64,000 nucleotides of DNA from an uncultured Methanomethylovorans sp. (GTDB lineage: Archaea; Halobacteriota; Methanosarcinia; Methanosarcinales; Methanosarcinaceae): NCBI GenBank assembly GCA_937968035.1, contig CALBTS010000588.1, positions 5,067 to 69,066 of the forward strand, in the 5' to 3' direction. Both the position numbers and the translations under genes were made by a program. Shown here one piece after another: positions 46,608 to 55,148 of the stretch. Numbering within the stretch: position 1 is the first letter of the stretch; each line of letters opens with the position of its first letter. Below the pieces are notes generated by a model that had not been told where the DNA came from, made no database searches, and worked only from the letters and a program-made list of their open reading frames with translations.

Positions 46608-47139
46608 AATGGACATAAACAATCTAAATGGAATACCTGTAGGAATGTTGAAAGAACTAGCGAATGGAGCAATGGAGGTACACCGAGAAATCCCAGAATG
46701 TGACTATAAAAACATGCTTGGGGAATTCATAGATGCGGTGATCGCAAAAATAGACGAAATTGAAGGAAAAAAGCCAGGGGTTAAACAAAACGAGAAAAGG
46801 CCATATCCAAAGTTCTCAGCGCGTGACAAACAGCCATCCCCAAGCGCGGATGTCAAACTGGCTTCAAACCAGGCGAAAATTGCAGCTGCTTGCGACTCCA
46901 TCAAAAAGTTCCTGTTAACCAAGAACAAAAACTATGGTGACAGTGCCCTGGAACCAACAAGAGTTTGCAGTAAAGCAAATTCAACCGAACAAATCCTAAT
47001 AAGAATGGATGACAAGATCAACCGGATTGCAAATTCCACCGAACCCAGGATGAACGACTACGTAGACCTGATAGGCTACGGAATGTTGCTCATTGTGAAC
47101 AAAGGGTGGACAGACGAAATAAACAAATTGATTGACTAA
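46600..47139 (+). CDS. Nmad1-type (nucleotide modification-associated) protein
   Basis: This 179-aa protein has a C-terminal half (about 95-179) with the DUF1599/Nmad1 pattern. It shows KNKNYGDSALEPTRVCSKAN, then ILIRMDDKINRIANS and NDYVDLIGYGMLLIV, helices known from dUTPase-like/MazG-like fold proteins found near DNA-modification genes. The N-terminal half is helical with a basic linker. With the thymidylate-synthase-like enzyme this hints at nucleotide-pool or DNA-base modification. Confidence 0.65.
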   Translation: MIEMDINNLNGIPVGMLKELANGAMEVHREIPECDYKNMLGEFIDAVIAKIDEIEGKKPGVKQNEKRPYPKFSARDKQPSPSADVKLASNQAKIAAACDSIKKFLLTKNKNYGDSALEPTRVCSKANSTEQILIRMDDKINRIANSTEPRMNDYVDLIGYGMLLIVNKGWTDEINKLID

Positions 47140-47141
47140 AC

Positions 47142-47162
47142 AGTGGAACTAACAATTCCACT
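47142..47162. promoter_or_regulatory. Hairpin before a GAGCGTG start
   Basis: AGTGGAA (47142-47148) pairs with TTCCACT (47156-47162). As at 46328, it lies between a stop codon and GAGCGTGGTGTAG (47170-47182). Confidence 0.45.
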
Positions 47163-47185
47163 ATTTTAAGAGCGTGGTGTAGACG

Positions 47186-47902
47186 ATGTCAACTATAACA
47201 GCAGTAAGTGCAACTATCAAACTTCTCAAAACGAATCCTCCAGAAGCATGTAAATTTCACTATGGGAAATACGTGGATACTACAAACCCGGTAGCAGGTG
47301 TTGGAAATGACACAGATGTAGGGGAAATCGCAGACTGTGTGTGGAAACACGGAATTGACCCGGATCTGGAGCAGTACTACGAAGAACACCCAGACGAAGA
47401 AATAGACGACTGGGAATGCCATACCAGATTTTACGGCTATAAAAAAGCAGCCGATGGCAAATATGACTACGACACTGACGTAAAATACAGTGCAATATGG
47501 CATGACTGGGCAGGTGGCACATATACTATCACAAGATCCCCATACGTCCAATTCAGTGCACTGTGCAGCCCATGTTGCCCAGGACAGGCTTCACTTAGCA
47601 CATCTGGACAATACCCTTGCTATTCCCCATCAATTGAAAGCCTTGGACTCCTATGGGTCACAAACTCTAACGTGCCAAAAGTGTGGGTATGGGACATTGA
47701 ACGCGAGATCAAAAATGTCACCAACAAAATTCACGCAGTTGCAAACAGAATCATCTTTAAAAAAAGCAGCAATCCTACACAGGATGCACTGTATAATCAC
47801 TATCTAAAAAAATATTTGAATACTCTCGAAGACGCAAGAGAATTCAACGAACTATCAAAAGTGAGCAGAATGGTAGTATCGCAAGTGAGGTTAGACGCAT
47901 GA
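47186..47902 (+). CDS. Phage-type protein with CSPCCPG motif
   Basis: In this 238-aa protein, SPYVQFSALCSPCCPGQASLST near 115-135 matches a motif I recall from a phage family of unknown function. The N-terminal third is rich in Asp/Glu and the C-terminal third helical. A cytoplasmic metal-binding protein is likely. Confidence 0.55.
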   Translation: MSTITAVSATIKLLKTNPPEACKFHYGKYVDTTNPVAGVGNDTDVGEIADCVWKHGIDPDLEQYYEEHPDEEIDDWECHTRFYGYKKAADGKYDYDTDVKYSAIWHDWAGGTYTITRSPYVQFSALCSPCCPGQASLSTSGQYPCYSPSIESLGLLWVTNSNVPKVWVWDIEREIKNVTNKIHAVANRIIFKKSSNPTQDALYNHYLKKYLNTLEDAREFNELSKVSRMVVSQVRLDA

Positions 47903-48192
47903 CAGATCAAAAACCGTACTATTCAGAAATACTGGAAGACGGGAGAGCCCTAGTGAACCACGATTCAATCAGCGTAAACACACAGCAGGATGACAGTGGC
48001 CTACTGATACACACCAAGCTCACCTATGTGCTGGTGGGTGGAGCAGGATACCTCCGCGGATACGATGGAGATCTTGCAGTATATTACGGAATTGGCTCAC
48101 CAACGTGGGTAGCAAACCACGGTTCAAAGGCAAACTATGAACTTGCCAAATGGTTCTTCCCGAATCTAACAGAGAACAGGTACAGACATTGA
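47899..48192 (+). CDS. Hypothetical protein
   Basis: This 97-aa protein is beta-rich with a Gly-rich stretch (YVLVGGAGYLRGYDGDLAVY). Overlaps the previous gene by 4 bp; leader RNA copy B follows its stop. Confidence 0.5.
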   Translation: MTDQKPYYSEILEDGRALVNHDSISVNTQQDDSGLLIHTKLTYVLVGGAGYLRGYDGDLAVYYGIGSPTWVANHGSKANYELAKWFFPNLTENRYRH

Positions 48193-48194
48193 AA

Positions 48195-48254
48195 TCGCTC
48201 GGTAGCTCATAAATGCAGCGGCTATCGCCGACAGCAATTATGGCTACCTCTCTC
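48195..48254 (+). ncRNA. Leader RNA family L2, copy B
   Basis: Same structure as the RNA at 44245-44304: GGTAGC (48201-48206) pairs with GCTACC (48243-48248), and CATAA with TTATG, leading to the conserved inner hairpin. Across about 60 nt only a few positions differ and two of them restore a base pair. It lies 38 bp before the 48292 gene. Confidence 0.65.
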
Positions 48255-48291
48255 AGAAATTATGAGTACTTTTAGTTAAGAGGTGTCGAAG

Positions 48292-48780
48292 ATGGTTAAC
48301 ATCGAATTAAGTGATTATGTAAGCGGTAAAGACAATGTGTATGAACCTGGAGATACTTTCTTTATCAACGGTGCTCAGTACACGCTAATGAAATCAGCAC
48401 AATACAGTGAATACAGACTGCTGGAATTGCCAGAATGGAAATACACATCCCCAATGGATCTGTCAGTGCCAATGACAAGACACTACATGCGGAAACTTGC
48501 AAAATTGTCAAACTATGAAGAAAATGTGTTCATTCCAAATTCAAAAGGCAGTCATCTGGGATCAGGTTCAGTATTGAAATTCAAGACAACTGGTGACTTG
48601 TTCATGCTATCGTGTGACCACCACAACATTGCAAGACTGATAGACCTGAACACTGGAAAACCAGCATTCGAAGAAACCACTACAAAAAAACAGTTCAAAG
48701 TAGATTTTGCAGAACTACATGAAATGATATGCAAATATCAACAATTCGAAGACTTTGAGATCACTACCCTTGTGAGATGA
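48292..48780 (+). CDS. Hypothetical protein
   Basis: This 162-aa protein follows leader RNA copy B; ribosome site AAGAGGTG. Mixed beta/alpha with no motif recognised. Its 44353 counterpart after copy A is not obviously homologous. Confidence 0.55.
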   Translation: MVNIELSDYVSGKDNVYEPGDTFFINGAQYTLMKSAQYSEYRLLELPEWKYTSPMDLSVPMTRHYMRKLAKLSNYEENVFIPNSKGSHLGSGSVLKFKTTGDLFMLSCDHHNIARLIDLNTGKPAFEETTTKKQFKVDFAELHEMICKYQQFEDFEITTLVR

Positions 48781-48784
48781 TACC

Positions 48785-49471
48785 ATGCAAAAAGTGTGTG
48801 TAGAAGCATACAGATTCGAAGAACTCGATGAAAATGCCAAACAAGCAGCGATCTCTGAACTCACCACAGGAGACTGGGATTATGAAGTGGTATTCGATGA
48901 TGCTATAGAAATGGGCAAGCTCATGGGCATCGACATTGACACATATCAGATCACTACCATGGGAGGCTATAAACGAGATAAACCGAGCATTTTTTTCTCA
49001 GGTTTCTGGTCACAGGGAGATGGTGCATGCTATGAATGCAACTACAGCTATAGATCAGGCAGTGTCAAAGCCATCATAGAAGCATGCGGGGACAGTGACA
49101 AAGAACTTATACGCATAGCTAAAGGGCTGCAGGATGTTCAAAAGAACTACTTTTATAAGCTATGTGCAAAAACCAAGCACCGTGGACACTATTACCACGA
49201 ATACTGCATGGACGTAGATGTGTTCCTGGACCACGACCCATACAGGCAAGTAACCACAGCAGAAAAGGATATCAGCGAATTACTTAGAGATTTCGCAAAA
49301 TGGATCTACAGAATGCTGGAGCTGCAATATAGGCACTGCACCAGCGAGGAATATGTCAAAGACATGTGTGATGCCAACGACTACCTGTTTAATAAATCAG
49401 GTGAACTGATCAATGTGCATGTATTGCAACCAGTGCAAGACACCACCGCAACCGCAGGGGTGATACTGTGA
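48785..49471 (+). CDS. Phage-type 'SGFWSQGDGA' family protein
   Basis: This 228-aa protein contains FEELDENAKQAAISEL at the N-terminus, IFFSGFWSQGDGACYECNYS near 75 and GLQDVQKNYFYKLCAKTKHR near 118. A WIYRMLELQYRHCTSEEYVK segment lies near 180. I know these as conserved in many phage and plasmid proteins, sometimes labelled antitoxin. The biochemical role is not established. The dispersed motif (49443-49462) encodes the last residues and the ribosome site of the next gene. Confidence 0.65.
   Translation: MQKVCVEAYRFEELDENAKQAAISELTTGDWDYEVVFDDAIEMGKLMGIDIDTYQITTMGGYKRDKPSIFFSGFWSQGDGACYECNYSYRSGSVKAIIEACGDSDKELIRIAKGLQDVQKNYFYKLCAKTKHRGHYYHEYCMDVDVFLDHDPYRQVTTAEKDISELLRDFAKWIYRMLELQYRHCTSEEYVKDMCDANDYLFNKSGELINVHVLQPVQDTTATAGVIL
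49443..49462 (+). repeat. Best-matching copy of the dispersed 20-bp motif
   Basis: CCACCGCAACCGCAGGGGTG equals the consensus. It ends a coding sequence and its GGGGTGATA acts as ribosome site of the following gene. Confidence 0.65.
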
Positions 49472-49908
49472 ATATTATAAAATGCCCTGACTGTGGAACA
49501 ATTCTTGACCATGTACTAGATGTTGTCCAGGAAACACACAAATACCCCGTTACGTTGGACAAATCTGGCAAATGGGATATATCAGATACAGAAGATTCGG
49601 GAATAGAAGATTCCGATACAATAGCATTCCAATGCCCAGTATGTGGTAGCAAAAAACATTTGCGTGACGAATTCATCGCGGAAGAAAAACAATATAAATT
49701 CATTTGCCCAATGTGTAAAAAACAAATAAACAACGTCAAAGCATTTGTCAAAGAATACCACACCTACCACTGGATTATCAACACCTGGGGTTCCCCAGAG
49801 ATGTCTCATTCTGAATTTAGAGATAATGAAACCGTTGGTTTCGACTGTCCGGAATGCGAGTATGAAGGGAAAACCCTTGAAGAATTTATTGTGGAGGTAG
49901 AACCATGA
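49468..49908 (+). CDS. Multi-zinc-ribbon protein
   Basis: This 146-aa protein has four CxxC pairs (CPDCGT, CPVCGS, CPMCKK, CPECEY) giving two or three treble-clef/ribbon sites. Overlaps both neighbours by 4 bp. DNA or RNA binding is plausible. Confidence 0.6.
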   Translation: MNIIKCPDCGTILDHVLDVVQETHKYPVTLDKSGKWDISDTEDSGIEDSDTIAFQCPVCGSKKHLRDEFIAEEKQYKFICPMCKKQINNVKAFVKEYHTYHWIINTWGSPEMSHSEFRDNETVGFDCPECEYEGKTLEEFIVEVEP

Positions 49909-50090
49909 GCCAATATTCCTGCGACTGTACAGATGTCTGCGACATAGTATTCCAAATGCTGTGTTGTTCCTGCCCACATGTAGAATCATGCCAAGACCAG
50001 CCAGAAGGCGACACCGAAGCCGAGCATCGCAGACTATGCGAATGTGCAAGCAAATACCTGAAAGTAGACAGGCAAGAGGTAAAACCATGA
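49905..50090 (+). CDS. Cysteine-rich small protein, family C1
   Basis: This 61-aa protein has the pattern CDCTDVCDIVFQMLCCSCPHVESC. It shares a CxxVxDxVxxxMCxxC layout with the genes at 50087 and 50658, suggesting local duplication. Likely one metal site. Confidence 0.55.
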   Translation: MSQYSCDCTDVCDIVFQMLCCSCPHVESCQDQPEGDTEAEHRRLCECASKYLKVDRQEVKP

Positions 50091-50302
50091 TGTGCAGTAA
50101 AGGCTACAAAGAATGCTACAGTGAATATGACATAGCAGAAGCTGTGATCGATACAATGTGTAGAAACTGCAGCCGCTTCGAAGAATGCAATGCATGTCCA
50201 GAAGACGAGGATTCCACCTGCATACCAAGCTGTGACAGGTACGAACAAATCGTGAAATGCCTCTACCTCAAATTTCCACCTGTTCAGGAAGAAACACCAT
50301 GA
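50087..50302 (+). CDS. Cysteine-rich small protein, family C1
   Basis: This 71-aa protein contains AEAVIDTMCRNCSRFEECNA and a later CIPSCDRYEQIVKC. It starts in an ATGA overlap. Its C-terminal QEETP plus overlapping ATG is repeated in the next gene (TGETP), a sign of duplicated junctions. Confidence 0.55.
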   Translation: MMCSKGYKECYSEYDIAEAVIDTMCRNCSRFEECNACPEDEDSTCIPSCDRYEQIVKCLYLKFPPVQEETP

Positions 50303-50661
50303 CAACTAAAGACGAATGGATCAAAGAGATGATAAAAGCCGGTGCAATTGATCCGAACAAAGTCAGCTCAAAAGTAAGCACCGTATACGCAGATACCTAT
50401 CTTGAACAATTCGAATTCATTGACATAGCATGGGTAATTTCAGGAAAAGAACCAATCGAAACCCAGGAACAACTGATCAAAGAGAACATGCGAACAAGAA
50501 ACAAGTTCGCCAGAAACATGAGAAAGGACAACTGGGAAGTTGCCTGTGCTTCAAGCTGGAACCCCTGGGACAATTTTGTAATCCAGTTAAGCGCACACCG
50601 ACCACACCAAAAAACAGCCACGAAACAAACCACCATAATCGCTACGGGGGAAACACCATGA
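50299..50661 (+). CDS. Hypothetical helical protein
   Basis: This 120-aa protein is helical in the first 90 residues, followed by a basic tail. ATGA overlaps on both sides. Unknown. Confidence 0.5.
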   Translation: MTTKDEWIKEMIKAGAIDPNKVSSKVSTVYADTYLEQFEFIDIAWVISGKEPIETQEQLIKENMRTRNKFARNMRKDNWEVACASSWNPWDNFVIQLSAHRPHQKTATKQTTIIATGETP

Positions 50662-50975
50662 ACAAAAGCTGTATCGATGTATGCGACAATGTCTATGACA
50701 TAATGTGCAGACCATGCCCGGACTGCAGATTATGCCATGGTCCAAAGGAAAAAGACCATGTGGACCACGAAAAGATGTTGGAATGCATGGAGTATTTTAT
50801 TCAAATACGAGAAGACATCGATGATGATTCCCCAAACATCCACGAATGTGATGCATGCGGAAATACCAGGTGCCTACAATTGGTATTGGTAGAAGTTAAC
50901 GGAGAACAAAAAGACATTTGTGGTAACTGCATCGAAAAACTCGAACAGGTACTCGGTTCACTCAACATCGAATAA
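50658..50975 (+). CDS. Cysteine-rich protein, family C1, with zinc ribbon
   Basis: This 105-aa protein has an N-terminal CIDVCDNVYDIMCRPCPDCRLC like the two genes upstream, then a separate four-Cys ribbon (CDACGNTRC ... CGNC). A fusion of the C1 unit with a ribbon. Confidence 0.55.
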   Translation: MNKSCIDVCDNVYDIMCRPCPDCRLCHGPKEKDHVDHEKMLECMEYFIQIREDIDDDSPNIHECDACGNTRCLQLVLVEVNGEQKDICGNCIEKLEQVLGSLNIE

Positions 50976-50988
50976 ACTGGGTGAAAAA

Positions 50989-51291
50989 GTGATACTTCAC
51001 CAAACAATACTAAAATGGAACTACTTAGGAATTGATTGCGAACAATACATTGAAAAACTGTATATAAGTGATAAAAAATTCAAATTTTTTATCATAGCAC
51101 AAATAGAAGGTGCAGGATATTGGCACCCAATATCACTAACTAACAACCCAAATGCTTCACTTGAAAGACTACGCAAATGTGAAAACCAACAGTATTCTTT
51201 CCTTTGTGATCTACAAGCACTTCCGGTTGAAACGTGGTATAGGTACTACAACACTGTATCAATTGACAAAAATGAAGATGCTATAGAATAA
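50989..51291 (+). CDS. Hypothetical protein
   Basis: This 100-aa protein starts at GTG behind ACTGGGTGAAAAA. Mixed beta/alpha, with two isolated cysteines. Unknown. Confidence 0.5.
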   Translation: MILHQTILKWNYLGIDCEQYIEKLYISDKKFKFFIIAQIEGAGYWHPISLTNNPNASLERLRKCENQQYSFLCDLQALPVETWYRYYNTVSIDKNEDAIE

Positions 51292-51304
51292 ACGAGATGG
51301 AACC

Positions 51305-51829
51305 ATGACTACTACAATGTACAGTAATCTAATTGAAAAAGTACCGCTGAAAAAATTTGTAAGCGATTGGATGAAGGACAAAAACAACAGCGGATATATC
51401 AGGTTATATGTAAAAGATGGCAAAATGGTAGTGTTCCGCAACATTGAACACCGACACAAAACGGGAACAATCATTTCCTATGAAATGACCGAACTCGATT
51501 ACATTGGTATTCGAGACCAATCGCACATATTCCACCTTCATTTCAGCGATGGATTCAACTTTATGAACATGCTGGCAATTCACGCACAGCAAAAGGACAC
51601 AAGCCTGAGTATAAGTTATTACCCAAACGACGTTTCCGAAATGCTCGAAAAAAAAGAACTTGGGCATGAATTCTTATACATAACTGTAATGAACAACAAA
51701 AAAGGAACAACTGTTACTATGTTCTCAGCAAACAAGGTGTATGAAAACCACCTGCAGATGATTGCAAGAGAATACCAGGAACCACCAATTCCAACCAATG
51801 TTGCACAATACGATGAGGTGGCTGCATAA
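51305..51829 (+). CDS. Hypothetical protein
   Basis: This 174-aa protein is an alpha/beta protein with YIRLYVKDGKMVVFRNIEHR; the overall shape recalls clamp-like or SSB-like beta proteins but no family is recognised. Overlaps the next gene by one base. Confidence 0.5.
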   Translation: MTTTMYSNLIEKVPLKKFVSDWMKDKNNSGYIRLYVKDGKMVVFRNIEHRHKTGTIISYEMTELDYIGIRDQSHIFHLHFSDGFNFMNMLAIHAQQKDTSLSISYYPNDVSEMLEKKELGHEFLYITVMNNKKGTTVTMFSANKVYENHLQMIAREYQEPPIPTNVAQYDEVAA

Positions 51830-52101
51830 TGTGGATCATTTTAATGGACCTGATCAACGGACCACTGGAACAATCAGAGATGGGCACATCCGACGTGCCA
51901 ATCTCCGAACAAATTTCAGAATACCCGTCAATGATGCCAATACCATTCAGACTATTAGATGGCGACGACAATGTGTATTTCATGGGAATCATAAGCAAAG
52001 ACGATGATCCGTTTGACCCATTGGATTTACTCGGAAGAGCATACGGCTGCACCAGTATCGAAACTTACGATCATGGAACAGAAGAGTGGATACCAACATG
52101 A
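51829..52101 (+). CDS. Hypothetical protein
   Basis: This 90-aa protein is acidic, with short beta strands (VYFMGIISKDDDPFDPLDLL). One-base overlap upstream, ATGA overlap downstream. Confidence 0.5.
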   Translation: MWIILMDLINGPLEQSEMGTSDVPISEQISEYPSMMPIPFRLLDGDDNVYFMGIISKDDDPFDPLDLLGRAYGCTSIETYDHGTEEWIPT

Positions 52102-52268
52102 CAAACTACTCAAAAATGACACAGGAAGAATTCGATGATATTCTGGTAGAACTACTGGAAACAGACGGAATCAGACACATATTAACAATAGACGGAATCT
52201 ACGAAATCCTGTCTGAAAACTACAACAATGATGTACTTGACGTGTATGAAAGGAGATACGAAAAATGA
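52098..52268 (+). CDS. Small acidic helical protein
   Basis: This 56-aa protein is acidic and helical; ATGA overlaps both sides. Unknown. Confidence 0.5.
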   Translation: MTNYSKMTQEEFDDILVELLETDGIRHILTIDGIYEILSENYNNDVLDVYERRYEK

Positions 52269-53023
52269 CAACTGAACCTCAAAACAAATGCCCGTATTGC
52301 TCAACCCCCTTTGAAGATCCAGGTAATAATGAAAACCAGATCATTAACTGCGAAAACTGCAAGAAACCGTTTGCAGTAATGATAAAAAGAATTGTAACCA
52401 TCCACGCTTTCACAAGCTATGTGATACCAATCGAAGCACCTGCCACGACAACGGCTAAAATACCTAACGTGTCAGATGGTTTTGAAATGCATAACAAAGG
52501 AACATATGTAATAACATGGTATTTCAATAGTAAACTACCGGTGACATGGGCTTTCCTAAAACATGCAGCTTCAAAACAAGATCTCAATGAATTTATAAAA
52601 AAGGTTGCACCATTCCTGGCAAAAGCTCATAAAAATGCATTGCTCAGAGCAATCACAGAATGTCAAAAAGGAAGACAGGAAATCCCATTGGCTGCAGCCA
52701 CACCAAGTCCAGTTATGTTATCACTTGGCCGCAGTGTAGCTATCCCAGGATACGAAGAAGTGACAGTACAACTAACATTGACTGGGATCGACATCAAATA
52801 CGGAACTAAGAATTATAAACTAACCAGCAACGAAATAGTTGAACTGTGCAAAACACGTACAAATAAGGAATTCAAGGAAAAATGCATAGCCATACTGGGA
52901 CCCACCGCAGGAAAATCACCACAGGGGATCTACAAAACGTGCTATGCACTCGTAACAGGGATAATTAAAGTACCAACGAAACCGCTGGAGGAACAGAAAT
53001 GCAACGGAATACAAGCTATTTAA
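52265..53023 (+). CDS. Zinc-ribbon protein, unknown
   Basis: This 252-aa protein has an N-terminal ribbon (CPYCSTPFEDPG ... CENCKK, residues 9-35) followed by an alpha/beta region. Possibly a nucleic-acid-binding protein. Overlaps the next gene by 25 bp. Confidence 0.55.
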   Translation: MTTEPQNKCPYCSTPFEDPGNNENQIINCENCKKPFAVMIKRIVTIHAFTSYVIPIEAPATTTAKIPNVSDGFEMHNKGTYVITWYFNSKLPVTWAFLKHAASKQDLNEFIKKVAPFLAKAHKNALLRAITECQKGRQEIPLAAATPSPVMLSLGRSVAIPGYEEVTVQLTLTGIDIKYGTKNYKLTSNEIVELCKTRTNKEFKEKCIAILGPTAGKSPQGIYKTCYALVTGIIKVPTKPLEEQKCNGIQAI

Positions 53024-53412
53024 CGGACCACATCGGACACCGAGTATCAATAATGCTCAATGGTAGAATCACACGATTGATGTGCCTCAGCTGTGGCGAA
53101 GAACTTGAACAATATGATGTAGACAATAAAACCTCGGTAGCAGTGACAGTATCACAGGACGATATGCGAAACATGCACGAGGACACACCCTGCGAAATCC
53201 AACAGATCAACACGTTTTCACAAGACCAAATCAACAACATAGCAGAAAACATTGCAGAAACCATGTGTGAGTATTCATACCATGAATACCTCACATTTGA
53301 ACTTGACAGGATCCTGGTAAGCTGCCCTGGAGAAGTATGCCCATATTGTAGAGAAGAACACGAAATTGAAGCTGCAGAAGCAGAAAGAAAAGAACGCAAA
53401 CTGGAGGTATGA
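52999..53412 (+). CDS. Protein with two CxxC pairs
   Basis: This 137-aa protein has CLSCGE near 30 and CPYCRE near 118, likely folding into one site. Ribosome site CTGGAGGAACAG. Unknown. Confidence 0.5.
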   Translation: MQRNTSYLTDHIGHRVSIMLNGRITRLMCLSCGEELEQYDVDNKTSVAVTVSQDDMRNMHEDTPCEIQQINTFSQDQINNIAENIAETMCEYSYHEYLTFELDRILVSCPGEVCPYCREEHEIEAAEAERKERKLEV

Positions 53413-53413
53413 A

Positions 53414-53755
53414 ATGTCACACGTAACCTGTATAGCAACTATAAAGCCAAAAGAAAATGAAACTATCAAGGAACTTGAAGACAGAGTAGAAAACTACCTG
53501 CTTGCCAACTGTTTCTTAGGCGGTGGCAGATACACATCATCTGCCTATGATTCTTTTGAAATAATGCACTCTGAAACCAGGCCAGTGACCGAAGAACTAT
53601 ACAACAATGAATTGCAGGAACATGAAGGTGAATGCGACGGAGAAGAACCCATTGTGTTTATGAGTATCATAACATTCACCGATATTGACGAAGAGCAGTG
53701 CTCTCCAGAATTCATCGGCACAAAATATGCCGTATACCTTGACTGTCACTACTAA
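53414..53755 (+). CDS. Hypothetical protein
   Basis: This 113-aa protein has a start behind GGAGGTATGAA, one base after the previous stop. Beta/alpha layout (VTCIATIKPKENETIKELED). Unknown. Confidence 0.5.
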   Translation: MSHVTCIATIKPKENETIKELEDRVENYLLANCFLGGGRYTSSAYDSFEIMHSETRPVTEELYNNELQEHEGECDGEEPIVFMSIITFTDIDEEQCSPEFIGTKYAVYLDCHY

Positions 53756-53766
53756 GGAGAATAAAC

Positions 53767-53991
53767 ATGGTAGAAATAGAAGATATCATTGAACAAGTAC
53801 AGAACCTGAAAAATTCGGGAGTAACAATAGAAATAAACTTCAAACTCCCCACGGTTGCGGTGGTGTATCCTGATGGTAAGACATGGTTTTTCCAGGGAGA
53901 CGAAGCTGAGGAATTAATAGACCGAGCAGATCAGGCAGACGAACTGACGTTTGAAGAATCAATACTATGGGAATCAACGGGGTGGACATAA
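53767..53991 (+). CDS. Small acidic protein
   Basis: This 74-aa protein is acidic and starts behind AAGGAGAATAAAC. A minus-strand copy of the dispersed motif (53845-53865) lies inside. Confidence 0.5.
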   Translation: MVEIEDIIEQVQNLKNSGVTIEINFKLPTVAVVYPDGKTWFFQGDEAEELIDRADQADELTFEESILWESTGWT

Positions 53992-54564
53992 ATGCAAGCC
54001 ATTACAATATATTCATTCCAGTACACAACGGGTGGAGTGCCATACCCCCCCGTCCTATCCACGGATCTGAGCTACATAGAAGCCCTTGAAAGACAGTGGA
54101 TGAAAGGACATGGGTTTAGTATAAACAAGGGAATACAAGCCGCTAGAGACGAGTATATTGACGTAGGAAAAGATGATGACTACCTTATATCAACCCATGA
54201 ACTTGAAATAGACATAAACCTATCAATCGGCGTAGGAAAATACTACGACCCAATTCATAGTGATACTGACGAAGCCATAACAGAAAACGACGAAGAATAT
54301 CGGATATGCACAGTATGTAAAAAGAAAATGAGGTCAGGATACGTAATCAACGGCGGCGAAGAGTACTACTGCTCAGATGAATGCCTGCATAGAAGATATT
54401 CCCCGGATCAATGGGATGAACTGTACGACAATGGCAACTCTGACTCATACTGGACGGAGTGGAAAGAAGGCAAACTGCCAGAAATAGAGGTAACCAAAAA
54501 ACCATCAAATGGAGAAAACAAAAGATACCATGACAACACGCCATTACTGGGAAATAAAATATGA
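53992..54564 (+). CDS. Protein with treble-clef zinc finger
   Basis: This 190-aa protein has, near 103-130, CTVCKKKMRSGYVINGGEEY (followed by YCSDECLHRR), a MYM/FCS-like treble clef. The N-terminal 90 residues are alpha/beta. Begins directly after the previous stop. Confidence 0.55.
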   Translation: MQAITIYSFQYTTGGVPYPPVLSTDLSYIEALERQWMKGHGFSINKGIQAARDEYIDVGKDDDYLISTHELEIDINLSIGVGKYYDPIHSDTDEAITENDEEYRICTVCKKKMRSGYVINGGEEYYCSDECLHRRYSPDQWDELYDNGNSDSYWTEWKEGKLPEIEVTKKPSNGENKRYHDNTPLLGNKI

Positions 54565-54991
54565 CCACAACGACCTTGACAAAGAAAAGTTCAAGAAATT
54601 CACTGAATATGTAGAACACCTACTCCGTGTAACCACCATACCAACAGCAGACTGGGAAGGTGCCGGAGAATCAGAGATCGACCAAGACTACATATCACTA
54701 AACGGATACGGGGAAGATGCATGCGAAACCCTTAGAATAGACAGGCTGCAGGCAATAGCCGGACTGAAATCAATATACAAGTGGAAAGACAGTTGCAACA
54801 CGCATAACAGGCCATACAATGAAGTAGTAACTGCAATCCTGCTTGTATTCAAACATGTTTTCAAAGACCAAGTAATGCTATCATCTGAAAGCTCTCATTA
54901 CAAATGGGGTGACGGATACAGGCTTGCACAACAGGTTATTGAAGATATAGAAGGTCCACATTACACAGTAACACAGGAAGTGACGAAATAA
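54530..54991 (+). CDS. Hypothetical protein
   Basis: This 153-aa protein has a start that overlaps the previous gene by 35 bp; frame agrees with good coding composition throughout. Mixed alpha/beta; GYGEDACETLRIDRLQ near 52. Unknown. Confidence 0.5.
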   Translation: MTTRHYWEIKYDHNDLDKEKFKKFTEYVEHLLRVTTIPTADWEGAGESEIDQDYISLNGYGEDACETLRIDRLQAIAGLKSIYKWKDSCNTHNRPYNEVVTAILLVFKHVFKDQVMLSSESSHYKWGDGYRLAQQVIEDIEGPHYTVTQEVTK

Positions 54992-55032
54992 CATCAAGAA
55001 CAAATATTGTAAACAATCCAAAGTGGAGTAGA

Positions 55033-55107
55033 TTGACAACAATCAGAACAGGAAAAATAGTCAAAAGGCAAACAACCGTACAGACTATGAGAGCACTGAG
55101 AAAATAA
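55033..55107 (+). CDS. Possible tiny basic protein (24 aa)
   Basis: A TTG start behind AGTGGAGTAGA opens a 24-codon basic frame ending in TAA. Low information; may be a leader peptide. Confidence 0.3.
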   Translation: MTTIRTGKIVKRQTTVQTMRALRK

Positions 55108-55148
55108 TATATAGGATAGGAACCTTACAATGTCAGGCGTGTGTGAAT
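55105..55148 (+). promoter_or_regulatory. Promoter with TATA and GCGTGTGTG
   Basis: TAATATATAGG (55105-55115) is followed about 22-30 bp later by GGCGTGTGTG (55136-55145), directly before the ATG at 55149. Confidence 0.5.
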
